From Methanocellales archaeon (GTDB lineage Archaea; Halobacteriota; UBA148): a stretch of 64,000 bases of DNA. A program made the translations under genes and the position numbers. Numbering within the stretch: the first letter of the stretch is position 1; the number at the start of each line of letters is the position of its first letter. The stretch lies in contig JAQUQR010000003.1 in the NCBI GenBank assembly GCA_028715985.1, positions 45,890-109,889 of the forward strand, written 5' to 3'. Below the pieces are notes generated by a model. That model worked only from the letters and a program-made list of their open reading frames with translations. It did no database searches and was not told where the DNA came from. Positions 10,262 through 18,726 of the stretch are shown here, one piece after another.

Positions 10262-11227
10262 TTAGAAAAAAGTCCTATTGATTTTTTTATTCAGAATCCT
10301 GCTGAAGAAGATCTCTTCCATCCTTGCTGAAATTTCAAATACTTCCCTTTTTTCAAGCTTAAGGTTTTCCCACCATTCGAGGCCAGAGGCTATTTTTTGA
10401 TGTATATATTCACTAAATCTGGATTCCTCTTCGTTTAAATTTGGATTAACATATTCTGGTCCGTAAGATCTCAAAAATACTTTATTAGTTAAGATTGTTA
10501 AGTCCCTCCAGTGATCCATTACAAAGTGCAAATTATTGAGTGAGGCCCCAATCGTTTCCATATCCTTTTCTGTAATTGGAATGTAGCTACAGTTTATAAA
10601 ATTCATTCTTATGTTTTCAAATTGTGTTGCCTCCTTTTTTTGTTGGGAAGTTAATTCTCCCTTAAGTCTCCAAGGGTCGCACATGGGGCGCGTTATAGCG
10701 GGCTTCCTTTCACTCTCTGTCTGGGAAGTGCATATCGCGCTAAATGGAAAAGCCTTACATTGCGTGGGTCTATAGCTTTTACCAAAAATTTCGCATTTCT
10801 TCTCCTTCGGCTCAAAAAATACGCAGGCGAAAACCGGTATATTGAACCCATCATCAGTCTCGTAGAGCATTACGATATGCCGAAATCTAAATATTGATAC
10901 CAAAACTTTCTGGTGTTCAAAGAGGTCTCTAAGGTGTGTAAGATCCATTTTTTCCAGAAATATATCCAGATGGGCACTTGGTGGCACAAATGTACGATAA
11001 GGTGCTAAGGCGTGTGAAAGACCAGCTTTTAGCAATTCCTGAATTTCTTGTTTAGAAACGACCAATCCCGACCTTACGATATCTTTCGTAATTACGCCGA
11101 TGTCTCTGCACCTCATTAATTCGTTATTCAGGAGCTCTCTTGTTTTAGTATCCCTTATATGGCTTACTACAATTTCATTAATCGGGGAGAAGCAGCAATA
11201 TCCGCATCCAGAGCAATCGACATCCAT
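10262..11227 (-). CDS. YkgJ-type cysteine-cluster protein
   Basis: The 321-residue protein opens with CSGCGYCCF and later has CVFFEPKEKKCEIFGK followed by RPTQCKAFPF. This is the eight-cysteine pattern of the YkgJ/UPF0153 family, thought to bind zinc or an Fe-S cluster. The region after residue 200 is longer than in minimal family members and has no recognisable domain. Biochemical function is unknown. It is transcribed alone, divergent from the membrane protein at 11.7 kb. Confidence 0.75.
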   Translation of the reverse strand: MDVDCSGCGYCCFSPINEIVVSHIRDTKTRELLNNELMRCRDIGVITKDIVRSGLVVSKQEIQELLKAGLSHALAPYRTFVPPSAHLDIFLEKMDLTHLRDLFEHQKVLVSIFRFRHIVMLYETDDGFNIPVFACVFFEPKEKKCEIFGKSYRPTQCKAFPFSAICTSQTESERKPAITRPMCDPWRLKGELTSQQKKEATQFENIRMNFINCSYIPITEKDMETIGASLNNLHFVMDHWRDLTILTNKVFLRSYGPEYVNPNLNEEESRFSEYIHQKIASGLEWWENLKLEKREVFEISARMEEIFFSRILNKKINRTFF

Positions 11228-11668
11228 TATTTTGTCCTCACCAATTTATCATCAATCTCACTATTATTTATCTTCTGGGCTTTCTGCTGATATCTATAAT
11301 ATCGATAATAAACTCCAATCTTCTGCTTTAGCATCTGATATCATTAATACCTTTAAAAACTTAAAGGCGTCTTTTTAGTTAACTGTATATAAATTTCGTT
11401 CTTTGGTCTTATCTTATTTTTCCAATTTTATCGCTTGGTCTATCAGGCTTTCTTATCCTTATTTTTACAATTTCTTTTTGAACTCATTTCAAAATCAATT
11501 AATTCACTTTAAATTTCGCTATGGTACATCTTTGAATGTAAATTAAGAAACTTACATCAAAAGTAAGAAAATGAGCAGAATTATCTTTGTTTAACTAGAA
11601 ATAATGTCTTAGCACTATATACACTATACTTAAGAAAGATTAGATGAAACTAAAATAAGAGTAAACTA
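11228..11668. other. AT-rich intergenic region
   Basis: A very AT-rich stretch with no convincing gene. It contains several TATA-like boxes, for example the run near 11386 and another near 11617-11632, and separates two divergent genes. The composition matches that of the downstream AT-rich gene. Confidence 0.5.
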
Positions 11669-11684
11669 AAGGTAGACCTACCTT
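11669..11684. promoter_or_regulatory. Perfect palindrome upstream of the 11.7-kb membrane protein
   Basis: AAGGTAGACCTACCTT has seven-base arms perfectly complementary around a two-base centre and ends 18 bases before the ATG. It lies between the probable promoter and the GAGGAG ribosome binding site, so it could be an operator or a leader hairpin. Confidence 0.5.
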
Positions 11685-11702
11685 ATAGATGAGGAGAAAA
11701 CC

Positions 11703-12839
11703 ATGAACGAATTATTACAGTTTTTGTTACGAGTTCTTTGGTTTTTAGCTGTTCTAGGATCAATGTTTAAAGCCTTTAGTATGGGAAGACTTCTTTTATC
11801 TATAAACGCCGATAAAGAAATGAAATTACCAAAAAGTATTAGCAATCGGATTTATGGATTGATTGTTATTTTAGGTCTAATTATTTCAGCCGATTTATCA
11901 ATAAATGGACTAACATTGAGATCTTATATATTACTAATCATTGCTGTTTTCTTTGGTTTATTTAGTATATCTGATTTTTTTAATAGACAATTTCTTTATA
12001 ACATAACGGTAATTTTTCCTTTATCCGCTTTCCTAGGGCACTGGACTGGACTTTTGGCTGCCCAAGTAGAGTCTCCTGCTTATTTAGAGTTAGCTATAAT
12101 TACGATTCCATTTATTTTACCATATACTCAATATAAGCTAATTTTTAGGAAAGAAAAGTTAGCAGAATACATCAGCGAATATATTCAATATATTCAAAAT
12201 CAATCTTTCCAAACCCAAGAAATTAAAAAGTTTACTAACCAACTTAAAGAGTTCATCCATCTTTATCGGGAGTATTTATCTAGTTCTTCCGAATTAAAAA
12301 GCTTGGAAAAAAACTTATATCTCAAAGTATTGCTACAACCAAAAAAGACGAGTATTTTCAATAATAAAAAATATGACGAACTAAAAAGAAAAATTAAGAT
12401 TTTTGATATTCTACTATCTGCTTATACTGAAATATCAAGTGTTTTAAGTGGCGTTTTAAGTGGTGGAACTTTTGTGGGAAGTTCTGGTGAAGAGAGTATA
12501 TTGATAGCAATAGGTCATTTTAATGATTATTTATTTTATCCTCACAAAAAACATTCAAAATTTAATATTTATTCAGAATTTACAAAGGGAAAAAGTACGA
12601 TTTTGGAAAGACTATGTGTAAATTATTATTTAATGTTTTATCTCACGTATGTATCTAATAGTGATAATTATCCTACTTATTTGGAGAACTGCAGAAAATG
12701 CCTTCAAAGGCGAAAATTGGCTTTTAACGAAAGAAGGAAGTTTATACCAGCAACTGAATCTCATAAAAAATTTATCGAAAAACCTATTGATAAGCTTGAT
12801 GATATAGAAAATAAAATCAAAGAAGAAAATAAAAATTAA
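11703..12839 (+). CDS. Uncharacterised membrane protein with a helical cytoplasmic tail
   Basis: This 378-residue protein is unrecognised. The first 145 residues contain about five hydrophobic segments (near 8-28, 48-66, 74-92, 98-116 and 127-144). The rest is a charged, Lys/Glu-rich, helix-prone domain that is probably cytoplasmic. A good ribosome binding site (GAGGAG) supports the ATG. The gene is markedly AT-rich compared with its neighbours and stands alone, which suggests horizontal acquisition. No catalytic motif is visible. Confidence 0.65.
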   Translation: MNELLQFLLRVLWFLAVLGSMFKAFSMGRLLLSINADKEMKLPKSISNRIYGLIVILGLIISADLSINGLTLRSYILLIIAVFFGLFSISDFFNRQFLYNITVIFPLSAFLGHWTGLLAAQVESPAYLELAIITIPFILPYTQYKLIFRKEKLAEYISEYIQYIQNQSFQTQEIKKFTNQLKEFIHLYREYLSSSSELKSLEKNLYLKVLLQPKKTSIFNNKKYDELKRKIKIFDILLSAYTEISSVLSGVLSGGTFVGSSGEESILIAIGHFNDYLFYPHKKHSKFNIYSEFTKGKSTILERLCVNYYLMFYLTYVSNSDNYPTYLENCRKCLQRRKLAFNERRKFIPATESHKKFIEKPIDKLDDIENKIKEENKN

Positions 12840-12895
12840 ATCAACATTGGCATCTATTTTAATAGGCATGTAAACTAGAAAATTATCGATAATTC

Positions 12896-13522
12896 ATGCA
12901 ATCCACAAATATGATCGAAATTTACAACAAACTTCTGGAGAAGTTGGGCGCACAGCAATGGTGGCCCGCAGAAACCCCTTTTGAGGTGGTGGTTGGAGCC
13001 ATACTGACCCAGCGAACGAAGTGGGAGAATGTGGAAATGGCAATTCACCATCTGAAGGAACACAATCTGCTGGATCCCGAAGCACTCGCCAAGGTCGATA
13101 GGGAAAAACTGGAGTCTCTGGTTAAATGCACGGGCTTCTACAGGCAAAAGGCAGAGCGAATACAAATTGCTTCACGATATTTTGCTGAAAACCGTTTGAT
13201 GTCTCAGATTTCTCTTGATCATTTAAGGAACGAGCTGCTCTCGCTAAAAGGCATCGGAAAGGAGACTGCGGATAGCATCCTTCTCTATGCACTGAACAGG
13301 CCGAAATTCGTCATTGATGCATACACGGTTCGCATGTGTAATTGTTTGGGTATATCAGGAGGATACGATCTGTTGCAGGAACGGTTCGAGGGCGAGTTAC
13401 CCCCAAATATAACTCTATTCAAAGAGTTTCATGCTCTGATTGTCAAACATGGGAAAGAATTTTGTAATAAGCATAAATGTGATGAATGCGTACTTACTTC
13501 TAGCATAGTATCCAAAGACTGA
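12896..13522 (+). CDS. HhH-GPD DNA glycosylase, endonuclease III/MagIII-like
   Basis: This 208-residue base-excision repair glycosylase has the helix-hairpin-helix LKGIGKETAD (about 117-126) followed by the catalytic aspartate in FVIDAYT (about 141). In endonuclease III the position after GIG-R/K is the lyase lysine. Here it is glutamate, as in monofunctional alkyl-adenine glycosylases of the MagIII type. The C-terminal cysteines (C-x4-C-x2-C) do not match the four-cysteine Fe-S loop of Nth. I therefore favour a monofunctional glycosylase, perhaps for alkylated bases. It lies 16 bases before the OB-HD nuclease gene. Confidence 0.8.
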   Translation: MQSTNMIEIYNKLLEKLGAQQWWPAETPFEVVVGAILTQRTKWENVEMAIHHLKEHNLLDPEALAKVDREKLESLVKCTGFYRQKAERIQIASRYFAENRLMSQISLDHLRNELLSLKGIGKETADSILLYALNRPKFVIDAYTVRMCNCLGISGGYDLLQERFEGELPPNITLFKEFHALIVKHGKEFCNKHKCDECVLTSSIVSKD

Positions 13523-13538
13523 ACTAGGGCGAGGAAAT

Positions 13539-14504
13539 ATGGTGAACAAAAATCAGTTCGTCAAAGACCTGAGAATATGGGACAACGTGGATACCCTCTT
13601 CGCGGTCAAGTACAAAAAGCCGCCAAGAGAATATGCATCTGGGTTTTGGTTTGAGTTTAGGGTTGGCGATAATAGCGGTGAGATCACGGCAAAATACTGG
13701 GGGGACAGGGACGAAGAACATGTAAAGGAAATCTACGAGATATTCCAAACGAACGACATAATCCACATCACAGGTAGAGTTAGCGAGTTCAGAGACAGAC
13801 GGGAGATAGCCCTGGATACAACGAGCACCATAAGGAGGTGCGAACCCTCTGAGTACGATATAGGTGATTTTGTAGCGAAAACGAGCAAAGACATGGATCA
13901 GATGATGCGGGAACTTCTGGAAATCGTCGATTTTGTGAAGAACCCGCACCTGAAGTCTCTTCTGCATTCCTTTTTCGATGACCTGGAATTCGTCGGGAAA
14001 TTCAAGAATTGCCCGGGATCCATGCATAGACATCAAAATTACATCGGCGGGTTGCTCGAGCACACGCTGAATGTGGTCAAATTATGTAGTGCAATGTATA
14101 CGCTTCATCCTTCCTTGGACAAGGACTTGCTTTTGACTGGCGCGATCCTCCATGACATAGGGAAGATAAAAGAATATGATGTAACGACAAGCATAGATAT
14201 CTCCGAAGAAGGGATGCTGAGGGGTCATCTGATAATGGGAGAGCAGATGGTGCTGGACAGGATAGAAAAGCTTGAGAATTTCCCGGATATCCTCAGGCTG
14301 AAGTTGGCACACATCCTCCTGAGCCATCATGGGCATAACGAATACGGATCGCCGAAGAAACCGCAATTTCCAGAGGCCCTTGCGATATATCATGCAGACG
14401 AATGTGATGCAAAGGTAGATTATTGCCTTCGTCTTAAGAAGGAGGCCGAGACAGAAGACCCCTGGATATACACCAAAGATTTCGAGCATATCTATCTTCG
14501 CTGA
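13539..14504 (+). CDS. OB-fold/HD-domain 3'-5' exonuclease, YhaM-like
   Basis: An N-terminal OB-fold (about residues 5-100, with ITAKYWG and IIHITGRVSEF) precedes an HD phosphohydrolase domain. The metal-binding set includes HRHQNYIGGLLEHTLNV (about 168-184), the HD pair in ILHDIGK (about 204) and a later LSHHGH. This order is the YhaM/CBF1 family, which degrades RNA or single-stranded DNA from the 3' end. It follows the glycosylase gene closely and precedes core MetE by 12 bases, so the three are probably cotranscribed. Confidence 0.82.
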   Translation: MVNKNQFVKDLRIWDNVDTLFAVKYKKPPREYASGFWFEFRVGDNSGEITAKYWGDRDEEHVKEIYEIFQTNDIIHITGRVSEFRDRREIALDTTSTIRRCEPSEYDIGDFVAKTSKDMDQMMRELLEIVDFVKNPHLKSLLHSFFDDLEFVGKFKNCPGSMHRHQNYIGGLLEHTLNVVKLCSAMYTLHPSLDKDLLLTGAILHDIGKIKEYDVTTSIDISEEGMLRGHLIMGEQMVLDRIEKLENFPDILRLKLAHILLSHHGHNEYGSPKKPQFPEALAIYHADECDAKVDYCLRLKKEAETEDPWIYTKDFEHIYLR

Positions 14505-14516
14505 TGGGAGGCCAAA

Positions 14517-15545
14517 ATGGAGCACATCACTTCTGATGATATAGGAAGTTTTCCACTTCCCAAGGGTGTGGCAAGACAGGACATAGGGAAGATGGTGATC
14601 AGCGATCCTGATCGGTATGAGCGATTGGTGCAGGATATCATGCGAATGAAAATGTTATCTGGAATTGAAGTTCTAACATATCCACAGCTACAAGATATGA
14701 TCTCTCAGTTTTTGGATCCCATAGCAAATCCAAAGAACTGGGGTGATGAGCCCTTGGTGATTAAAGAGGGCAAAGCGAAGATCAACGAGCTCAGTGCCAT
14801 AGAGCCTGTTGCAAAGGAGCATCATGATGCATCGGGCGAAGCCTTGGGAATAAGGGTCTGCATTACAGGGCCGGTCGAACTGCATATCAGGGGCTATGGA
14901 CCTGTGATCTATGCTGACGTGTTAGAGAGTTTGACAAAAAGTTTGTCTCATTTCGTGAAAAATTGCATTCTGAGAAAAAAACATCTTGAGACACGGGTTA
15001 TATGTATCGATGAACCCAGTCTGGGAGTCGATCCCCAATTGATCTTAGAGGATGACGAATTGCTGACTGCCCTGGAGCAAGTGTCCGATCCAGCGAAGGG
15101 AATGGACATGCAAATTCATCTCCACTCCCCCTTGGAGGCTGAGAAAATATATGAAGTGGAGGGCATAAACGTCATTGGCATTGAATCCGCATCGACGCCA
15201 GGCAGTATGGATGTGATACCGAAGAGCGATCTGGACAAATATGATAAGTTTTTACGCGTTGGCATCGCTAGAACTGATATAGATGCTATGGCAGCTGAAT
15301 ATAGGGATGCGACTGGAATTGATATATGGAGAGATACAAGTAAAGCGCACCAGATGATCAACGAGATCGAGAGTTTAAAGATCATGACGATGAGGCTCGA
15401 AAGTGCATCCAAGAAATTTGGTGACAGGATAAAATATGCTGGTCCTGACTGTGGTCTGGGCGGATTCATTCATCAAGAGCTCGCTCTAAAATTACTCAAA
15501 AATGCAGCCGTGGTAATCTCACGGTTTAATATGGGTAATGGGTAA
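14517..15545 (+). CDS. Core MetE-type methionine synthase
   Basis: This 342-residue protein corresponds to the catalytic C-terminal half of cobalamin-independent MetE, as is usual for archaeal core-MetE (Mes) enzymes. The zinc ligands can be placed in MQIHLHS (about 200-206) and PDCGLGG (about 313-319). The invariant IDEPSLG lies at about 163. Known archaeal members take the methyl group from a corrinoid protein or an unresolved donor rather than methyl-folate, and lack the N-terminal folate-binding half as this one does. A GGGAGG ribosome binding site fixes the ATG. The folate operon lies 1.2 kb downstream on the opposite strand. Confidence 0.82.
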   Translation: MEHITSDDIGSFPLPKGVARQDIGKMVISDPDRYERLVQDIMRMKMLSGIEVLTYPQLQDMISQFLDPIANPKNWGDEPLVIKEGKAKINELSAIEPVAKEHHDASGEALGIRVCITGPVELHIRGYGPVIYADVLESLTKSLSHFVKNCILRKKHLETRVICIDEPSLGVDPQLILEDDELLTALEQVSDPAKGMDMQIHLHSPLEAEKIYEVEGINVIGIESASTPGSMDVIPKSDLDKYDKFLRVGIARTDIDAMAAEYRDATGIDIWRDTSKAHQMINEIESLKIMTMRLESASKKFGDRIKYAGPDCGLGGFIHQELALKLLKNAAVVISRFNMGNG

Positions 15546-15732
15546 ATGGGGCGTGACGTTGCACCAACACAGCGATTGGCATTTCATCAGGGATTTAATC
15601 GGTATTAAGCTGATAAGTTAAGTTCATTGACATAGGGATTGTGTTAGGCTAGATTAGATTGGATTAGTTAATACGGATTATGATAACGCTGGCTAAGTCG
15701 CTAAAGCTGCAGAAAAGGCGGTAAAACTCACC

Positions 15733-16149
15733 TTAGCAAAGGCTTTCTATCAAGGCTTGGATCCATTTATCCAAATTATTGCAATATTCTGGCACACACT
15801 CCCCTCCACTGCAACAAACGCATGGAGAGAACATGCCATCTGCCATCATCAACTCGTATTTTGAATAAGGGGATCTCCTGAAATCCTTTACTGATCTGCC
15901 ACCTTTTTGGATAATTCTATGAATAGTTCTTGGGTTAAGTCCCCTCTCCTCAGCCAACTCTTCTATTGATTTGTCTTTGAGCAAATCAAAAGAAAACCAC
16001 TCCGGGAGTTTTCTCATCTTGGTAATCCTTGATCTTTTTTTCTTGATGCTTGCCCAAGATCGGTCGGGAAACAATTTTATTAATTCGTCTTTTGATGATG
16101 AAGCGTGCCCTCTAAGCAGCTTGATTTCATCTTCGGTCCAACCTTTCAT
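15733..16149 (-). CDS. SANT/Myb-like plus helix-turn-helix protein with a cysteine-rich tail
   Basis: The N-terminal 45 residues (GWTEDEIKLLRGH, then SWASIKKKRSRI) follow the tryptophan-spaced pattern of SANT/Myb-like DNA-binding domains. A second helix-turn-helix (SIEELAEERGLNPRTIHRII) lies at about 65-84. The tail carries CVCCSGGECVPEYC, a probable metal site. It is likely a small DNA- or RNA-binding regulator. It starts six bases after the LSm gene stop, so the two form an operon. Confidence 0.65.
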   Translation of the reverse strand: MKGWTEDEIKLLRGHASSSKDELIKLFPDRSWASIKKKRSRITKMRKLPEWFSFDLLKDKSIEELAEERGLNPRTIHRIIQKGGRSVKDFRRSPYSKYELMMADGMFSPCVCCSGGECVPEYCNNLDKWIQALIESLC

Positions 16150-16155
16150 ACCATC

Positions 16156-16380
16156 TCACTCATTGACTGGGTTTACAAGGATGATGTTGTTTCCGCGTAC
16201 CAATACTGATCCTAGAACTCTTGATCTTTCTCCATCTACGATCTCTGTCGTATTTATTAAATGGAGGTTTAGGTATTCATCTACAATTTCTAATGTGCCC
16301 TCAAGTGTAAATTTTTCGCCTTTCATCTCAATCTGAACTTTTGAGCCAATTAAGCTTTTAACTTTGTCATTCGGGAACAA
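16156..16380 (-). CDS. LSm (Sm-like archaeal) RNA-binding protein
   Basis: This 74-residue single-domain Sm protein has an Sm1 region with DEYLNLHL and an Sm2 region GSVLVRGNNIILV. Archaeal LSm proteins assemble into heptameric or hexameric rings that bind U-rich RNA and tRNA precursors. The length is typical. It is the first gene of a two-gene unit with the SANT-like protein and sits about 85 bases downstream of tRNA-Gln. Confidence 0.92.
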   Translation of the reverse strand: MFPNDKVKSLIGSKVQIEMKGEKFTLEGTLEIVDEYLNLHLINTTEIVDGERSRVLGSVLVRGNNIILVNPVNE

Positions 16381-16464
16381 AATATAATCCTCTGTACATT
16401 ATTTGCCATTAATTACCTATAAGTTTTCCGCTGTTCGTATCGTATGCCAAGCCAACACACCAAT

Positions 16465-16536
16465 AGCCCGGTACGGATTCGAACCGCAGTCACAAGGTCC
16501 AGAGCCTTGTATGATTGACCACTACACTACCGGGCT
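16465..16536 (-). tRNA. tRNA-Gln(CTG)
   Basis: Acceptor stem AGCCCGG/CCGGGCT, anticodon stem CAAGG/CCTTG with loop CTCTGGA (anticodon CTG) and T-loop TTCGAAT are all standard. It is 72 bases long, has no intron and encodes no CCA. Confidence 0.95.
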
Positions 16537-16731
16537 GCTATTGTATCTATTCTACCAAGGTGTGTATTAACCTAATGATACCTAATAAATATCCATTCCA
16601 TTATGAATAACTCTATACTTATAAAGAACCTTATTATGTCTAAAAGGTGAATTCCAACTAAAATTGACAAGATACTAGCTAATAAATATTAATAAAGATA
16701 ATTCTACGGTAAGAATATGTAAAAAGAATGT

Positions 16732-17508
16732 TCAAGACTTAGGCTGAAAGACGCTCATGTATATACACTCTTCTGGTGGCAGGCCCATCTCTTGTTGCGG
16801 TTCCTCCGTAAATTTAATTGGGGCGCCCCTTATGAGCACCATTGGAATTTGTTCATCGGCTTCCCCCATGAGGATTTGTGCTGCAGAAACCATGTCATCA
16901 GCTATCGCCCTAAACGTCACCTTCAATTTCTTTCCAAATATGTCTTCCCTTCCCCTGCAGTCTTCTACGGGCTCTATACCTGCAGTTGCAAGTGCAACGC
17001 CTATCACCCCTCTTTTAAGCGGAATAACTCTACTATCTCCTATGACTATCCCTATCTTCTTTCCAGCTTTCTTTTCGACATCTTTTCGTATCCTATCTGC
17101 TGTTTCTTGGGGGTCCTTTGGCAGCAGTACCACACAATCCTCAGGAGCATTGGAGGAGTCCACCCCCGCATTGACAACGAACAATCCATCTTTCTTGGTT
17201 AACAACACGCCTCTCGTCCCTCCGTAGACCTCATTGGCTTCTTGGAGAACGACCTCTACAATCTTGGGATTAAGATCATATTTTTTAGCAATTCTCATTG
17301 CATCTTCAGATGGATTCACGCGATCCAATTTTTTTATTCTACCTTGGGAAGTGGCAACTGCGCTTTCTGCGATCACTATGACATCCCCATCCTCTAAGGG
17401 CAACTTCTCCTTCTCCAACACATTCAGCATCACTTTTGCAATATCATCCCCGGGCCTAATTATCGGTGTCTCGAGAGGGTATAACATCATCTTTTTCAAG
17501 CATTTCAC
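16732..17508 (-). CDS. cofE: Coenzyme F420-0:L-glutamate ligase
   Basis: This 258-residue CofE adds gamma-linked glutamates to F420-0 using GTP. Family segments include EDGDVIVIAESAVAT (about 39-53), GDSRVIPLKRGVIGVALATAG (about 157-177) and the metal-binding GREDIFGKKLK (about 186-196). It is the last gene of the folate operon, with its GTG start overlapping the upstream stop by four bases. ATG codons at residues 7 and 8 are alternative starts. It shows that the host makes F420. Linkage to folate genes is notable because both pathways involve glutamylated cofactors. Confidence 0.93.
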   Translation of the reverse strand: MKCLKKMMLYPLETPIIRPGDDIAKVMLNVLEKEKLPLEDGDVIVIAESAVATSQGRIKKLDRVNPSEDAMRIAKKYDLNPKIVEVVLQEANEVYGGTRGVLLTKKDGLFVVNAGVDSSNAPEDCVVLLPKDPQETADRIRKDVEKKAGKKIGIVIGDSRVIPLKRGVIGVALATAGIEPVEDCRGREDIFGKKLKVTFRAIADDMVSAAQILMGEADEQIPMVLIRGAPIKFTEEPQQEMGLPPEECIYMSVFQPKS

Positions 17509-18719
17509 CTGTAAAGATATTTTACGTCCTTTTCCCTTTCAAGTGCATCTCTGATCAAGTTGCTTATCAGGGGCAGGTTGAAAGATTGTGTCTTTAACTT
17601 CCTTATCAAATCGTTGATTTGTAATATAGTGCCGATGACGATGATGTCCGCTCTTTTTATCTCGCCGGACATCGCTCCCATGGGTATGGCTGCATCCCCT
17701 CCCCTGGCGAGCATTTCCTGTTTTATGATCAGAGCCTCTGGGGCTGTTACGTTTTTGATGAGCATGACCCGAGACACGGTCTTTTCCCTCATTATCTTTG
17801 TGCCCGCCTCAGTCACATCAAGAGACCTCATCAGCTCGACTGAATCTTCTGGGTTTTTCAGGTAATCGATCTTGATGACCTGATAGGCTCCATCATCAGT
17901 CATGATCTGTTTTCCTCGTATAGCTGTTGCCATTCTGATCACATCCCTTGTCTCCTTTATGTCATGTGTTCTCACTATATGCGCTCCTTTATACACGGCG
18001 ATGGCAGTGCATGCTAAAGTGCCCGCCAATCGATCAGAAGGCTCTGCTATGCCTAAGACGTCGCCGATAAAGGATTTGCGGGATATGGCCACTAGGATGG
18101 GTTTTCCGAGTACCAGAAGCCGTTCAAGCCCGCTTATGATGGCTAGGTTGTACTCGTAGGTCTTTTCTTTTACCCATCTGCCAATGCCGGGGTCGATGAT
18201 GATCTTGCTTATTCCCTTCCCTTCGGCCAATGCGATGCTATCGACCAAAGATGCCACGATCTCGGGAAATGTAAGGCGATCGCCAGGTTTTCCCCTGGAT
18301 GCCATCAATATAGCTGGCACATTAAAATCAGATATGACCTCTGCCATATGAGGATCTTTTTTTAATCCACTGATATCGTTTATCATACATGCGCCCATGT
18401 TCAGCGCCATCTCAGCTATCTCTGAGTATTGCGTGTCCACAGATGTGGGCACACCTAGGTCTACAACATCTTTTAAGGCGGCTAATAGTCTCTCTTTTTC
18501 CTCTTGCACTGAAATTTGTCTAACGCCCGGGGCAGTAGATCTAGCGCCAACATCTATCATGTCAGCCCCCTCCTCGACCATGGTGGACGCTCTTTTACCT
18601 ACCTCGTCTCCACTGACTATAGACCCCTTATAAAAGGACTCCTCGCTCAGGTTTATAACGCCCATAATCTTTGGGGGGCATGAATCGCCCATGTTGACAA
18701 TTTCATCGCCGGTCATCAA
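17505..18719 (-). CDS. folP: Dihydropteroate synthase-family protein with a C-terminal extension
   Basis: Residues 1-265 have the DHPS TIM-barrel motifs: IMGVINLSEESFY (about 18-30), GADMIDVGARSTAPG (about 52-66), DISGL, and ISRKSFIG and RTHDIKE near the end of the barrel. They match true DHPS (condensation of the pterin with p-aminobenzoate) better than the divergent archaeal DHPS-like proteins. About 135 extra C-terminal residues form an unassigned domain. It sits seven bases after the AICAR transformylase gene and overlaps cofE. It could serve folate or tetrahydromethanopterin synthesis, and the context of FolD and GlyA favours folate. Confidence 0.78.
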   Translation of the reverse strand: MMTGDEIVNMGDSCPPKIMGVINLSEESFYKGSIVSGDEVGKRASTMVEEGADMIDVGARSTAPGVRQISVQEEKERLLAALKDVVDLGVPTSVDTQYSEIAEMALNMGACMINDISGLKKDPHMAEVISDFNVPAILMASRGKPGDRLTFPEIVASLVDSIALAEGKGISKIIIDPGIGRWVKEKTYEYNLAIISGLERLLVLGKPILVAISRKSFIGDVLGIAEPSDRLAGTLACTAIAVYKGAHIVRTHDIKETRDVIRMATAIRGKQIMTDDGAYQVIKIDYLKNPEDSVELMRSLDVTEAGTKIMREKTVSRVMLIKNVTAPEALIIKQEMLARGGDAAIPMGAMSGEIKRADIIVIGTILQINDLIRKLKTQSFNLPLISNLIRDALEREKDVKYLYR

Positions 18720-18726
18720 TCATGCC

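Noticed and set aside
16732..17508. Open frames on the plus strand across cofE and the following operon
   Set aside because: They are antisense shadows of strongly supported genes and lack family similarity.
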